A DNA stretch of 64,000 nucleotides, taken from the NCBI GenBank assembly GCA_963854835.1, contig OY978528.1:36969269-37033268 (forward strand), read 5' to 3'. This document shows positions 1-13,439 of this stretch, in pieces. Within the stretch, counting starts at the first letter, position 1, and the number at the start of each line of letters is the position of its first letter. The notes below the pieces were generated by a model. The model made no database searches, was not told where the DNA came from, and was given only the letters and a program-made list of their open reading frames with translations. Source of the DNA: Megamerina dolium. Its lineage: Eukaryota; Arthropoda; Insecta; Diptera; Megamerinidae. A program made the translations under genes and the position numbers.

Positions 1-1259
1 TAGAATATAGTAGAGAATATATGTAAATAGATTTATTAAATGACAAATAATTATTTGCAAAATGTTTAAATACAAATAAATGAGGGATGGCGATGTTAAA
101 TTGCCATTGTGTTGAAATGAGAAAATTCTAAACGAAATGGTTATTCCTTATTACTCACATACATCTTTCCAATTAATCACATTTTGATATGTATTTACCT
201 GAAATGAAAAAAATTTAGAAATAGATTAGCATATGAATAATAGTAAATGGGAAAATACTTGTTAATTCCAAAAATTATTTCATTCAACAATTTAATTTGA
301 AATTGTAAAATTTCACATGTTAAAAATAAATCACTCATCGCGTGCAAAGGTAACCTAAGAATGAAGTAAAATAAAAACCAAAATGAATTTTCAAGTAAAT
401 TTTATTACTAATTCTCATAACTGAAACGAATAAAAATTAAAGCCGGTCATAAGTAACACAACACGCTGTGTTATGATGAGTTCCAGAACATATAGACGTA
501 GTTTTCATGCTGAAAAATTAATCTTAAGCTCCATGTTTAGAATTACGTGCGCTAAATCTAAAAGTGGTGTTCTCCACCGTTTTTGCTCGATTGGTTTCTA
601 TATGTACCACTAAAACCACCACTGATGCGATAAGTTTTGTTTAATTAACTTTGGCACCCTAAATTCGAAAGTCGCATTATAAAAATATCGGATTTTTGAG
701 ACATAATTTTTTTTTTTGTATATTTATTTTAAATTTAATTTTAATATTTGCACCATATCTCAAGCAAGAAACTGCCAATATAATTCTAAAAGGTATTAAA
801 ATAAAGGCAATATAATAAGGCAACAAATATTACCAGTGGTTTACATGTAATATTCGAAACGTGGACAAATTTCAGCATTTTGGACTAAATATAAAGACAT
901 ATTTATACTTTTGGCTAAAGCCCGTTCAATTAATAAATATGGAGTTCTACCCAAGTTATTTAATTTTTGTTTAATGCTACTGCTTGTTTATTGAACATCA
1001 ACAATAAGAATTCGAATCTTAAAACTAAAAACAGCACAAAGTCCATAGTCAAAATAGAGCAACAGTATGTAATTCATAGACAAAATAAATGAAAATATAG
1101 TTTCATGTAGGTAAATACGTTCTATGCAGTCGCTTTTGTGAACTTTTATTTAACAAGTCTCTTGCTAGATGATTTGGATGATTTTTTAATTTTTGCAGGT
1201 GATCATATTTAAGTCCAACTAGTTCTTCTTCTGCTATAGGTATTTAGAAGTCTTTATGA
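1..1259. other. AT-rich Abl intron, nothing recognised
   Basis: No ORF, repeat ends or RNA gene could be supported here. Confidence 0.5.
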
Positions 1260-1500
1260 CAAACCAGGGTGCCTCAGATAATTTCTTTGACTATAAGCGT
1301 AAGAAATGATTTTTACAAGTTAATTTGAGCATGGTTCTTCCCACGAATCGCCTCTAAATATATGACCGAACCTCATTAATTTTCCCAACTGCAACATCTT
1401 TTCGGGTCATACTTATTCCTATAGCCATCTCTTATAGGGGCTCTCTACAAAATTGACATCGGTAAGTATGTTCTGAAGAAATGTTGATAAGGAAAAACTA
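1260..1500 (+). repeat. Dispersed unclassified repeat, copy 1
   Basis: The core around 1464-1490 (AAGTATGTTCTGAAGAAATG and onward) recurs with changes near 10130-10150 on the plus strand and near 39720-39750 on the minus strand, with similar GGTTATTCC/TTATAGGGG-type surroundings. Ends are not defined. Confidence 0.45.
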
Positions 1501-1503
1501 ATG

Positions 1504-1874
1504 GAAGTCTCACTGAGAGGACACACTTAGGCCAAAAAGGCCTATTGTGATACCACCGAGCTTCTCTTCCAATACTGTTGTGCGTATTAAAATTGGACAG
1601 CATTAGAAGGGACCTACTTATACTAGCCTGTTCCGAACGGCAGAACTCTTGTGACATCACTTTAACTTAGTTTTGTCACAGAGCTCTTTTAAGAAGCATT
1701 TTTGACAAATTGTTACTGCCGAAAAAATTGCCAATTCTTGCCGGCAGGTGAGTACCGTTCGAAAGAAAAATATTTTCTATATTAAATTTTGTTATGCCTC
1801 AGCAGGGGATTGAACCCACGACCTACAGATCAGAAGGCCAATACACTAAACACTGAGCTACAGGACCACCTCGG
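1504..1874 (-). mobile_element. tRNA-derived SINE, tail-A subfamily
   Basis: Read on the minus strand, a degraded box A (TAGCTCAGTG) and box B (GGGTTCAATCCC) lie at the right end. They are followed by the shared body (CTTTCGAACGGTA, CGGCAAGAATTGG, TTGTCA, GTTCGGAACAG, GCACAACAG). The copy ends in the tail-A block GGCCTTTTTGGCCTAAGTGT rather than the GAGCCCTTC tail of most copies. Confidence 0.88.
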
Positions 1875-2028
1875 TTGCTCCGGACATGCAAATTTTCTAA
1901 CAAATCCGGCCCTGTCTACCAAATCGCGCTCTTGCTAGTTTGTTAGCGTATACCAATGACTATATACATATATTTCCTATTCTAGCGGTGTTAAATTGTA
2001 CGATTTTGAAGGTCAGTTAACAGTGCCA

Positions 2029-2183
2029 AATCTTAAAATAATTCTTTCATTCAACTTTATTTTCAACAAATCAATACATTCGAGAACTGTATGGACAGCT
2101 TTGGCGCCATCCTGTTGGAACCACATTTCGTCTACAGCGATGTTTGCCATTTTTTCAAGCAACCCTTTTCTATGCATATCATA
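2029..2183 (-). pseudogene. DD41D-like mariner transposase fragment
   Basis: The minus strand encodes about 50 residues around the second catalytic Asp: [15 protein letters not shown], then IDLLKIKLNERIILRFGTVN. This matches the equivalent segment of the DD41D relic at 9188-9679 ([25 protein letters not shown]). No ends or flanking TA were identified. It is a short, old remnant. Confidence 0.7.
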
Positions 2184-4749
2184 AATGATGCAAACTGTGA
2201 TGAATAAAAATGGTCACCTAATTTTAACAGCTGACATCTGCTTTGACAGGTTATCCCTATCGGAAGTTTCAGCACTCAAAAATAAAATAAACTACCCGAT
2301 ACATATGTTGCTACTAAGACTTTAAATATATAATATCAATGTCACAAGTACAAACGAAATTCAATCAACGAAATACGATGAAAATAGAAGCTTGATTACA
2401 GTCATTGAATCACTGAATCATGATTCAGACAAAGGATACATGTAGTGGAGTATAGTGGAGATATACACGAATATCTATACACAACTTTTGTATGAAAATT
2501 TGCTTTCAATAGGCAGACTGCCAAATAAACAAAATTCAAGTAATACAAAAAAGCCAACAATGAACGAGCAAAAAAAAAAATAGCAACCAACAAACAACGA
2601 CCGATGCCTGTTTACTATTGTCTGAGAAGTTAACAAAATCAATACTTGGCGTCGAATCCAGCAGCAAAATCAACAAAAAAGTTACAAAGATACTTAAAAA
2701 GGTGTACAACAGTGTGCACAAGTAGGTATCTACATACGTATTTCATTCATTAAAAACCCACAAAAAATTACCAATGCGGTAAAATCGAAATCAATTAAGA
2801 TGATGGACGCTACTGCCAAATATATGTAAGAGTATATATGGGTGCGAGTGTAATATAACCAAGTGGACTTTCTGTATAACATACACACACACTTGCACTC
2901 ATATCCATATACTCCTATATCTCACAAATTACCGACTACTCCAGCAGTTAATTTATTTACGAGATTTTTTTGAATACACAAATATTCTCTACAAGCTAGT
3001 TATGCGGGTCCCTATAAGCATATTCATCCGTATCTACATAGATATGAGTATGCATATTTATATGTACAGATACTTCTGAATGAATCAAATGAATGAAAAT
3101 TCCAAGTGGGTGTGTACATCAACACATACTAACTATACATAGTATATTGGAATGTGAGATTCGTTAATAAACGAAACAACAAATATCACAAATAAAAGAA
3201 TTTTTTTAGAAATGTATACTTACATGCATACACATGCATACTTATAATTTAATAAGCATAAAGAAAATATGGAAGTCATTTAAAGCAGATAGAATGAATA
3301 AAAACAAAACAGGATTTTTTCTTGTGCCGGCAAGTATAAGCAAATATTCAAATTTATCAAGATGAAATTGTATACCCACGATTTGTATTCTTTCATTATT
3401 ATTAATACAGAAGAGAGAAAAAGTGAGAAAGAAATGCAATTATATGCGGATGTGTGTTATAATAGGAGCGCCCACTATATGTATGTATAAAGTTTCCAAT
3501 ACAATTTCTTACTGTCTTTTCTTTCCACCATCCTCTCAGTATATTCCATTTTATTTAGAAAACATATTTCATATAGCTATTTATATTAGAGTGGCCCTTA
3601 GCTCTTTAGAGGAGAGTAGATATAAGACTACTTCATGTGTGTTTTCAAACGAAATTTACAATTTTGAAACCTGCTTGTTTATTGGTAAAAATTATCCAAT
3701 GTGCCTATTTTCGGTCCTATAGTTTTATGTTGCAAAGTCTGGAAATTGCAATCGAAAACATACTTTTATATGGAAAAAGGTTCATTAAAATATTTGGGTT
3801 CAATAGAAAGTCATTCGTGAGCAAAACTATTTGGAAGAATCCTTTTGAATAAACAGCCACTTATTGTTCTTTTCATAATAATTATTCCAATTTATGCTAC
3901 ATGTATAGGGTTTTCCATATAGAGTGCACCAACTTAAAAAAGAAAAAAACAAGGAATTTTTCAGAAATTCGAGATGATCTTTATTTTATCTGGCATATAT
4001 TTACCTGAGGACATTTAAGTGATGTTGTGTTCCATAACTAGGTATTAAATGTACCTTAAATGTACCCACATTAGTATAATAATTGCAATAAAATAATAAT
4101 AATACAATCAGGGTCAGAAAAATAATAATAAAATATAATATATCATGCAAGATAGTGAAAATCATTACCCATCAAAGTGCTTCATATTCGCAAGTGTCGA
4201 ATTTTTATTTTTCAAACATTTTACGACTACTTTCATTGGCGCCATTCCGATGGTTATATGTAGGTAAATAGTAAATACATACATATGAAACTAAACCTAC
4301 ATATACATATTATATATGATAATATCTATAAGTACAAAAATAGTTATGCTATAATTATTACAATGCTTTTTTATTTCCTCAAAAGCTCGTAATTATATAT
4401 TTTAAAGCCTAGCTAAACAGACAACCATTAAACATGTATATGTGTGTATGTATGTTAATGTTTAACGTCGTCCAAATGCAATATACCTTAAGTATCAATT
4501 TGCTTTCTAGATTCAACTGTTTACCAATTATACTTACTGCAAAATACAAATTAAAAAAATTGAACCATAAGGGAATGTAGCAAGTAGTATATGCATATTA
4601 TGTAGGTAAGTTTATTTTAGATTATATAAATCGAGTAAAAGTGCGCTGACACCAATCCCTATAAAACAACTCAATAGTTACACAAATACTTTACTTAGAT
4701 AATAGGAAAAATTATCTTATTTTGTTTAACACATTAATTTCTTTTATTT
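2184..4749. other. AT-rich Abl intron with short simple repeats
   Basis: There is no supported gene. TATATG/TACATA-type runs and a (CA) tract near 2880-2895 are present. Positions 3583-3605 (ATATTAGAGTGGCCCTTAGC) resemble the ends of the possible small element at 52403-52556. Confidence 0.45.
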
Positions 4750-5165
4750 GTATACCCTATACCCATAGAGGGTATATTGAGTTTGTGTTTTAGTTTGTAA
4801 CATTGACCGATGATATGTCAATGTCAATGTCAATGTTAATAAATCTACATGTATCCGGTTCGATTTAGTCCTGTTTGGCTGTAATTATTAAAAAAAATTT
4901 GCTGTAAATCGATATTTAAAATTAATGAATGAAATGAATGAGAACCCAAAGCTTGTTTTGCAACGATAATATCCGTGGTGTTACGCATTGTGCGCTACAG
5001 CTAGAGGACTGAAGCTGAGCATATGGTACACTATTATTTTTATCATGATCGAGTATGCTGGAAGTGGGCGATTGTGAATTGAGGCCACTTTCAGCGTAAA
5101 AACACAATTGTTTTCGAAAGAAACTCTGTCTATCTGTAATATGTAGTATAGGGTATCTAAAATTT
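4750..5165 (+). repeat. Dispersed repeat fragment starting GTATACCCTATACCC
   Basis: The opening (GTATACCCT...GAGGGTATATTGAGTTTGT, then TAGTTTGTAACATT) recurs in part at about 47975-48010 just upstream of the truncated LINE. This head is common in fly intron repeats. A short tandem TGTCAATG run lies at 4818-4840. No coding capacity is seen. Confidence 0.5.
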
Positions 5166-5634
5166 CATTGAGTTACCAAAGCTGAAATGTTTACAACAAT
5201 AAACTACACTAAATTATATTATGCAACTCAAGAAATACTAATCACAGAGTAGTGCAAAATTTATTATATAATTGTATTATTATATTATATATCATACGTA
5301 TGTGTTAAGTACATCGATCAATAAGAGAATATCTTTACATCGAATTAGAAATACTAGCGTAACGAATAAATAATTAGTGGGAAAATATATGTTTGAAACA
5401 AAATCGAAAATACTTTACAGTTTAACAGTGTCACTGGCAGTCTCATCAGACCTCTTATCACAAATACTTCAACATTTCGTAGTATTAATAATTTTTGGCC
5501 TTCTAAGTTTTGTTACAGAGTTTTTCAGAAGTTATTCATTGCAAGTAAATGAAATACTCTGAAGCAACACCATTTCAACTTCCCAGATAAGGGCATTTGA
5601 CGACAACAACTCAATGAAAATGTCATGTTTGAAT

Positions 5635-6773
5635 CCAGGTAGGGTTATTCGCACTTAGTCCTAATTTTAATATGCCACGTCTTCCACAATTTTTATTTAG
5701 CATAGTTAGAATGATCCGATTTAGATCAAATATGTACCGTTTTGTTCGATAACTTGTTGCCATTGTGAAGATGATTTCATAATGCCACTCTCATAGAAAC
5801 TGTCGTACCTATTGGTAAAAAACTCAGACAGTAGATTTTCACAATCTTCTCTTGAGGCGAATTTTTCACCAGCAAAATCTTTCGCCATAGACAGGAACAG
5901 ATAGTAATCACTTGGTGCCAGGTCCGGACTATAAGGTGGATGCATAAGAATCTCCCAACCAAGTTCCCGGCGCTTCTGGCGAGTCACTATCGATACGGTC
6001 CAATTGTTGACAGTACAGGCCCGAATTAAAAGTTTGGCCGTATGGGAGCAGCTCATAGTAGATGATTCCCTGCCAATCCCACCAAACACATAGCGAAAAC
6101 TTCCAGACCGTCAATCCTGGCTTGGCCACCGTTTGCGCCGGCTCACTGCAATTCGACCATGACCGTTTTCGCTTGGCGTTGTCGTAAGTGACCCACTTTT
6201 CATCACCAGTAACCATCCGCTCCAGAAGTGGATCGATTTTGTTGAGGTTCAGCAGCGATTCGCAGATGGAAATCCGGTCCATGAGGTTAAATGGTTCCAA
6301 ACGGTTTTTTGTGCAATGTTTATCTTCTGGGACATAGAAACAGTACTTACATGACGGTCAGTCTCGACGATTTTCATAATTTTATCGATATTTTCGACAA
6401 TTAGCCTTTCAGAGCATGGTGCATCTTTGACATCAAAATTACCGGAACGAAATCGACGAAACCAAAATTGCACGTGATTGCCTGTTACAGTATCAGCACC
6501 ATAAACACTACTCACATTTTCAGCCGTGTGGCTTGCGTTTTCGCCTTTACCGAAGAAAAACTGTAAAATATGGCATATTTTCTCTTTACTGGTGTCCATC
6601 TTTGACGCGTGCTCAAACAATACTGAGTCAAGCAATCACAAAACTGCATGGAAAGTTTATTTAGTACGAAATCACATCTTTCTAACGCCATCTAGCGTAA
6701 CCCGATTGCGCTTATATAACGCGAGATACAGATTACTAAATCCATCTATTGGATTTCTTTTTACTACACCTGT
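5635..6773 (-). mobile_element. Mariner (DD34D) relic with internal deletion and frameshift
   Basis: The coding relic runs from ATG 6599 to a stop at 5721 on the minus strand, about 160 bp shorter than a normal mariner gene. The N-terminal helix-turn-helix region is readable (MDTSKEKICHILQFFF, then VQFWFRRFRSGNFDV). A frameshift near 6300-6250 follows, then VTGDEKWV with the first catalytic Asp. After YCQQLDRI a deletion jumps to ELGWEILMHPPYSPDLAPSD, so the block with the second catalytic Asp (HDNARPH in the family) is gone. The last Asp survives in LAPSDYYLF. Weak inverted ends start CCAGGTAGGG (5635) and, on the other side, CAGGTGTAG (6773). It cannot encode active transposase. Confidence 0.9.
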
Positions 6774-8927
6774 TATTATGATGATAACTTTATAGTTTAT
6801 AAAATGGCCGAAAATCAGGTATGAATATAAAAAAAAAACGTTAAAATTAGACAAGTATTATATTAATGATAAATTGAGTTGTATTTTGTACTATCCAATT
6901 ATGGGATTTCGCTCGAATTTGTATATATAAATGTTGATTTATAAATAATTGAACAATATATGACACTATCATTAATAAGACCAAATATTTAGCATTCTCA
7001 CCATCTTCAAAATAGACGACAATGTTACATTGCTGATATTTGGAACAACAGATACTTACACCGGCTGTGGCAAATCTAATTTGTACTTTAATGAATAAAT
7101 GTCAGAGATCACATAAACTTATAAATTATAGTTATTTACATATGGTGCAACCATAAACGTCTTTAGTACAATTGCTTTATAATGAAATTTTATTGTTTGC
7201 TTAAACGATGTAAGTACAATACGTACAAAATAAATCCATACATCACGCACATACTTTCTCATTAGAACTAATTAACAGCGAGTATATAATCTGACACCTA
7301 ACTAAATTTACACTTTTGATCTTATTTTCTATTACACCCACACACTTACTACACATTTTAATAATGTTAGAAATATACAAACACGATTGGGTTAAACATA
7401 TTGTAGGTATATACTTACTTTTATATATACTTACTTGTATGTAGTTAAATTGTTGCAATATACTATATAATGAAGATTTAATACATTTCTTTATTATAAA
7501 TTGTTGTATTCAAGTGTGTAAACACATCTAGAGTAACAATGCTCAATCAGAAGCTCAATTGGCTCTTTTAGCTCCTTGCAACTAAATTTAAAATTCCATG
7601 GTTCTTTAAGAAAAAACGGGAAATATTCTTGTGAATCGAACGCTTTTGCTGTTGTGGTTTTTGAGTGTTGATTGATTATTTGCGGGGCATCTACTAAGTT
7701 CGACATTAGTACTTTTCACACATGTCACAATATAAGTTCACATCTTGTGAGTTGAAAATGCCTTAAAAAATAGGCTCTTATTGGAGTTATTCTAAGAACT
7801 GGCTATAACAATAGTGGAAAAGGCCGCTGTGGTCAAAACGAAGGCATCTTTTATTTTTATAGTTTTAAAATTTTTCGTTGTCTGAAAAACGTAATTCATT
7901 TCGTGTAAAAATGACCAATTTTAGATAACGAATATTCGACAAATTTAATTAACCGAATAAATAAACCAAAGAAGAAAATCATTTTTGGTTTACCCAAATG
8001 GCAACTCAAATTGCAACTTATTACCAGAGTCGAATATCTTCATTTGGTTATGATTGCTATTGTTGCTTGGCTCTGAAATTATTTTCTTGGACATTCATAA
8101 TTTGGAGGTTAAACATCAACATAGAAATATACATATATGTTCAATATACAGGATTTAACATGTCAGAACATGATTTCAATTGCTTTTCATTCTTGCACTT
8201 TTTATGTTTAAATCAATGGGATGTTTCCTGCCTCAACAATGACTGTGGCCGCAATCGTTCGGTAAATTATGAAGCGACACAATGGAGAATGGAGTTAAGC
8301 AGTAGAATAAAATAAGACGATCGACAGTAATAAATGAGAATTCCTGTATAATATCCGTGTCTGTAGTAATATCTAAATATACGAACTCGTACATGCATGT
8401 ACTTTAGTACTTAAGTATATATATGTACGCATGGTATATATTACACATATGTATGTTCAACAAGGTTTCTAAAAATGATTGTTGTCGTATGAAATAATTT
8501 TTTTTGAAAGCGAGCACATTAATATGCACACATATAGTATATATATATGTAAATATGTATGTGTATAGACATCATCTGAAAGATGTGTCATGATCATCCA
8601 ATGCTCGTTAATGTCAAAATTAAAGTAATTAAACAGAATGTTCAGTTGATGATGAAGCACAAGGTTCAGTTTACTAATTGTCGTTGAAATTTATCCACAA
8701 AGTAGCAAGTACTGAGCCTTAAATCGTACTTCGAACCATACATTTTTTTAAAGACAATTTTATTGCAGGTCAGCAAAAAACATTAAATTTGCATAATTTC
8801 GAGAATTTTTTCTGAAGAAACTTCCCACCTAGTCATTGATTGCAACAGCCAACATCAATTTTGTAGAAGAGCCTCCCTAAGAAGAGGTAACCATGTTCGG
8901 GTGAAAGACGAAGACGTATTAATAATA
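6774..8927. other. AT-rich Abl intron
   Basis: No mobile element ends were recognised. One minus-strand ORF (7494-7706, 70 residues) has fairly balanced composition but matches nothing I know. TATATG-type simple sequence is frequent near 8400-8560. Confidence 0.45.
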
Positions 8928-9860
8928 AAGGGTTTTCCATTAGGGACACAACAATTTCGTATCTTTATATGAACGCACCCTTAAACTATTTTAATCAACT
9001 GTCAATGTCACAACGTTAGTTAAAGTCAACATTTTCATCATGGTAAAGTTCACGAACCAGCAACGTTTGGAAATTATTAAAAATTACTACCGAAATTCTG
9101 CGTCGGTGGTCGCAACTTTAAGAGCGAAAAATCATCATCAGCGATGAAGCCCATTTCTGTCTCAATGGCTTTGTCAATAAGCAAAATATGCGATATTGGT
9201 CAGCAACAAACCCACAAGTGCTTATTGAGACACCGTTGCATCCGCAAAAAGTTACTGTTTGGTGCGGTTTTCATGCCGGAGGTGTGATTGGGTCGTATTT
9301 TTTCGTGGATGAAAACGACCGTCATGTTACCGTCAATGGAGAGCGCTATCGTGCTATGTTGGAAGATTATTTGTGGCCAGAATTGGATGAACTTGACATC
9401 AGCGATATGTGGTTTCAACAAGACGGTGCCACTAGCCACACAACACACGTCACAATCGATTTATTGCAAGGAAAATTCGGTGAACGTGTTATCTCGAGAA
9501 ATGGTCCGGTCGAATGCCCGCCTCGTTCATGCGATCTAACACCATTGGATTTCTTTTTATGGGGCTTTATCAAGTCACTGGTCTATGCCAACAAGCCAGC
9601 AACTTTAGACGAGCTCAAAGACAACATCCAACGTGAAATTGCCAACGTTCCGATCGAAATGTGTGCTAGAGTGGAGTAAAATTGGGTTCAAAGAATCGAC
9701 CGCTGTAAACGGGCTCGTGGTGGTCATATAACCGAAATCGAATTTCATTCATAAAATGTAATGCTTGCAATATATCCACAATAAATTTGAACTCAATATC
9801 TCAAATATTTCTGTGTTTTATTAATAGATAAAATTGTTATGTCCCTAATGGAAAACCCTT
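8928..9860 (+). mobile_element. DD41D mariner-type element, internal deletion derivative
   Basis: The inverted ends match over about 30 bp with one mismatch early (AAGGGTTTTCCATTAGGGAC) and are flanked by TA. The full element is 933 bp, shorter than the usual 1.3 kb. Inside, the transposase N-terminus (ATG 9040, MVKFTNQQRLEIIKNYYR) runs only to 9147. It is joined by deletion and frameshift to the catalytic half. Elements with 41 residues between the last two Asp were described as the rosa group in tephritids; membership is inferred. Confidence 0.9.
9122..9754 (+). pseudogene. DD41D transposase, catalytic half
   Basis: The frame opens with IIISDEAHF (first catalytic Asp) and continues with [18 protein letters not shown], then [11 protein letters not shown] (second Asp). 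The third Asp is in CDLTPLDFF, with 41 residues between second and third. All three acidic residues are present, but the DNA-binding N-terminal third is missing through the upstream deletion. The frame also has an in-frame TAA at 9677; beyond it the family C-terminus (NWVQRIDRCKRARGGHITEI) continues to the natural stop at 9752. It is inactive as it stands. Confidence 0.88.
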
Positions 9861-10284
9861 TATCATTCGTTCATTTCACCAATCGGGTGGTTATTCCCGG
9901 CCAACTATGTGGTTATTATGTAGGTTATCCCCCTAAGAGGTGGGCTATCTCCATATGGGTAAGTGTGTAAGGAAAATGTTGACGAATGAAAATTAATGGG
10001 GGTCGGTTATAGATTTCATCGCATTATGGGTTATTCCTATGCTGCTATGGGGTTACTTGTCAACTTTCAGTTAGTATTCCGTTAATTTTGTATGGAAGCC
10101 TTCATAATAGGTGAAAATAGTTGGCAAGTATGTTCAGGGAAATGTTGGTGATGATGGTTTCCACGATCATTATATAAGGGAGTCTACTTAAAGGATGGGG
10201 GAAAGGAAGCGATTATGTTTGGAGGAATTGTTTGGGGGTGGTGAGGGTCGGTAATTCATCTTTATAGAAGCGGTTCAACAAGCA
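9861..10284 (+). repeat. Dispersed unclassified repeat, copy 2
   Basis: G-rich sequence with repeated GTTATTCC/GGTTATC-like words and the core AGTATGTTCAGGGAAATGTT at 10133-10152, also found near 1465 and 39730. No coding sequence. Confidence 0.4.
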
Positions 10285-10560
10285 TCAAGAATCAATAACT
10301 GTAATAACGTCAGCCTGGAGATCATGCGTAGGACAACTATTGCTAACAGGTGTTACTTTGAGCTGAAGATCGAAAATCATACTCTGCAAGTCCCTCATTA
10401 TTCCTGTCCTAACATTTAGCACAGAAGCCTGGACAATTTCCACCACGGATGAGGATGCTTGCAGAAAAAAGTTCTTGTAACTTGGCGGCGCTTGAACAGA
10501 GAAGACCTAGGCCTAAATCGATCATCGGTTGTTATGGCCACATAAGAAGAAGAGGAAGAA
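10285..10560 (+). pseudogene. RTE-like LINE fragment
   Basis: About 250 bp align by eye with 31835-32090 of the larger RTE relic: AACGTCAGCCTGGAGATCAT, ACAGGTGTTACTTT, then CAAGTCCCTCATTATTCCTG and GCCTGGACAATTTCCACC. It encodes part of the region after the RT core. Both ends are undefined. Confidence 0.75.
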
Positions 10561-12818
10561 GCGGTTCCTAGACACTTAATTTAATCGGATATTTAAATTT
10601 GAACATTAGCTGTAATGTGGAAGTTGTCACGCGGTTTTCACTGATGCATTCTGTATTCCAAATTAACCCTTTCGTGGTTTGAGTTAGCTCTTGACAAGAA
10701 TACGCAACCATGCTTCGAAATCTGACGGCGCACAACGAAGATATGAGCATTTGATGTTGTGTCGAATATATGAAGAAGAAAAAAGAACACGAAAACTCCG
10801 CAAGAAAACGCTTTAATAATCTTAATTTTGGATTTTTTAACATATTTTCCTTGCCCCTTTACGCATTAATCTTACAAAGCACCAGAAGTACTGACGAGAA
10901 CAGACTATTTTATTGCCAATTGTGTGGCATAAATGTGCAGGAGATGTGGATTCAGCAGCAAAGCCAATTGTATAGTAGGGTGGATCATGAAAAAAAGTTT
11001 CCAAATTTCACCGCCAAAAAGTTTTTTTTATCATAGCTCAGTTTTTGTCTGATTTTTTAAAATAATAGCTTGTTAAAAAACTCTCTGCGAGGGCTTTAAT
11101 TCCTGCATATTTGCTTTGAAATTGGATGAGTTCCTAAAGATCATATTTGGTTCCACTGATTCTACCCCCTTAATCAAAATTTTCTCTCACAAAATTTAAG
11201 CCCAGCCTTTAAAGACCACAAAACTTTTCCTTTTGAGGTGTGAGGATAACTCTAGAACTAAAGGAATAATACGAAATTCAATTTTCATTATAAGTTAATT
11301 TAAAATTAAAATTTAATTTTGAAGGGGACAGTACTTGACTGTACAGTATTTGAGTAGAAGAGCTGAAACTTTACCGTGAAAATTGTTTTTTTTTTTTTTT
11401 TTTTTTGTATAAAAATATGAATGTAATTAATCAAAGATTTTCTTTACAAAATTCGCTCTAGCTATAAACACGTTTGCAATTATAAAGTTTTGTAAACAAC
11501 AACTATTTCTAATGGAAATAATAATCGCTTTCGCTTTATAGAGTGTTTACTGATATTTATTATAAATTGAAATAATTTCATCGATGTACTCGCGTAAATA
11601 TATTTAGGACTTTGCATATCGAGCACGCGATTAAATATTTTAATTTAGCAGGTTCAGTTCATCTCAAATTGGCATTGACAGTCAACTAAAATATATGTAC
11701 TTACATATGTATGTATCTATGTATAATATTTGTAACATTTTCCATTGGTTGCCGTTCGAACGTGTACTCTCCATGGGAATAATTTTATGATTCAGTAATC
11801 GCAATCGTGTTTAAAAATTCAACAAAACATATTTTTAACAAACACATGCATACTCAATAATATAATTTAATAGATACTTGCACAATTTATGTCGTATATC
11901 GACGAAAGAGTTTAAAAAAGAAGTGAAAAGAAAATGTAATTATCTATTATATAAATAAAAAAATTGTAATTTACAATAATTACAAGTTAGTGCAAAAAAT
12001 TACGCGTGAATATTTATTTAGTTTTTTGCTTTCGAATTTCGAATGTTGTTTATCTGAATACATAAGAGTATATAGAAAAAACATGAACAAAAGTCACAAA
12101 GATCGAACAAAACACATGAGTGTGAAGTGAATATGGTTTATACAATACAATTTTCATCTTATAATTTTTTTAATGCATTCGATGGATGCGCCCATACAAG
12201 TCAGTCAATGTCAGTGAACGCCACAAATCGAGTTCAACGTTTTCTCAAAATGTCGTTTTCGAAAAGGCTATAATTTATTTATTTTTTCAAAAAAAAAATA
12301 TTTCTGCTTTCTTTGTGTAACGCCGTGAATGAGACCCTCACTGTTATAGGTCGTCTTTACTGTCAAGAGCACATGCATTCATATGGAATGTACGAGTATT
12401 CTACTATGAAAATTAATTAAACATTTACTTTTACAATTTACTAAGAAAAATAATTAAATGAAATCTATAATAACATGTTGCGGCGGACAAGCAACGCAAC
12501 AACAGTAGTAATTGCGGTAGCAGGTTCATGTATGTACGAGTACAAATACGAGTATATAGGTATATACTACGTAACGTAAGAGTGTAGTATCTATTGCAAA
12601 TGACATTTATGCGAATAATCGTCAAGATCACGAAATACGATTAAAAAATAAATGTATATAACGGAATATGTATTCACTCTTCAATAAACAATGTACAAGT
12701 AATACAAAAAATAACATATAATATTTGTTACAAGTGTATACTCACAACTCTACTGAACAAATAGTAAGTATTACTCTATTGCAATGTCACTTTTTCGTTA
12801 ATTTTATACTACTTTGTA
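10561..12818. other. AT-rich Abl intron, nothing recognised
   Basis: A T(20) run is at about 11386-11406. No supported gene or element ends. Confidence 0.45.
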
Positions 12819-13160
12819 GGGTGCCGTGGCTCAGTGGTTAGTGTGTTCGCCTTCTGATCTGTAGGTCGTGGTTCAATCCCCGGCTGACGCATAACAAATT
12901 TAATATCGATAAGATTTTTCTTTCGAATGGTACCCACCTGTCGGCAAGCAATTGGCAATTCTTCCGACAGTAACAACTTGCCATGAAAAAGCTTCTAAAA
13001 GAATTCTGTGACAAAGCTCAGAAAAAGTGACGTCACAAGTGTTCTGCCGTTCGGAACCGGTTAAAATAAGTAGGTCCCTTCTAATACTGTCCAAATTTAA
13101 GACGCACAACAGTAATGGAAGAGAAGCTCGGCCAATGAGCCCTTCTAGAAACTCTCTTTG
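12819..13160 (+). mobile_element. tRNA-derived SINE, nearly full body
   Basis: It starts GGGTGCCGTGGCTCAGTGG (box A) with box B at GTGGTTCAATCCCC about 45 bp later. The body contains TTTCGAATGGTACCCACC, CGGCAAGCAATTGG, GTGACAAAGCTCAG, GTTCTGCCGTTCGGAACCGG and GCACAACAGTAATGG. It ends at GAGCCCTTCTAG, so the tail-B end is cut. RNA polymerase III promoter boxes are seen; present activity is unknown. Confidence 0.92.
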
Positions 13161-13439
13161 CTCTAAACTAGAGCAAAATAAAATCAAGTATTTGAGAGTA
13201 CTAGTACTTACGAGTAGAATAAAGCTAAAAAAATGTTCATTTCTTGTATCCATTAACCGATATTACACAATAGCTTTCATGTACATATATGTATATACTC
13301 GTATGCATATATGCGTAACAAATTCGTACATAGCACGAAATTCCCTTTTCTGGGAATAAATTGCAAACGGGAATACAAATTCCTAAGGAGGCAATTTTTT
13401 TCTTTGGCCATTTTCTTAAAATCTGCATGCCAAAAAAAG

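Noticed and set aside
3423..3852. Overlapping plus-strand ORFs
   Set aside because: AT-driven composition and no recognisable motif.
12819..12895. Possible functional tRNA gene (boxes A and B present)
   Set aside because: The same head occurs in several copies joined to one conserved body, the anticodon stem does not pair well and acceptor ends do not match, so it is a SINE head.
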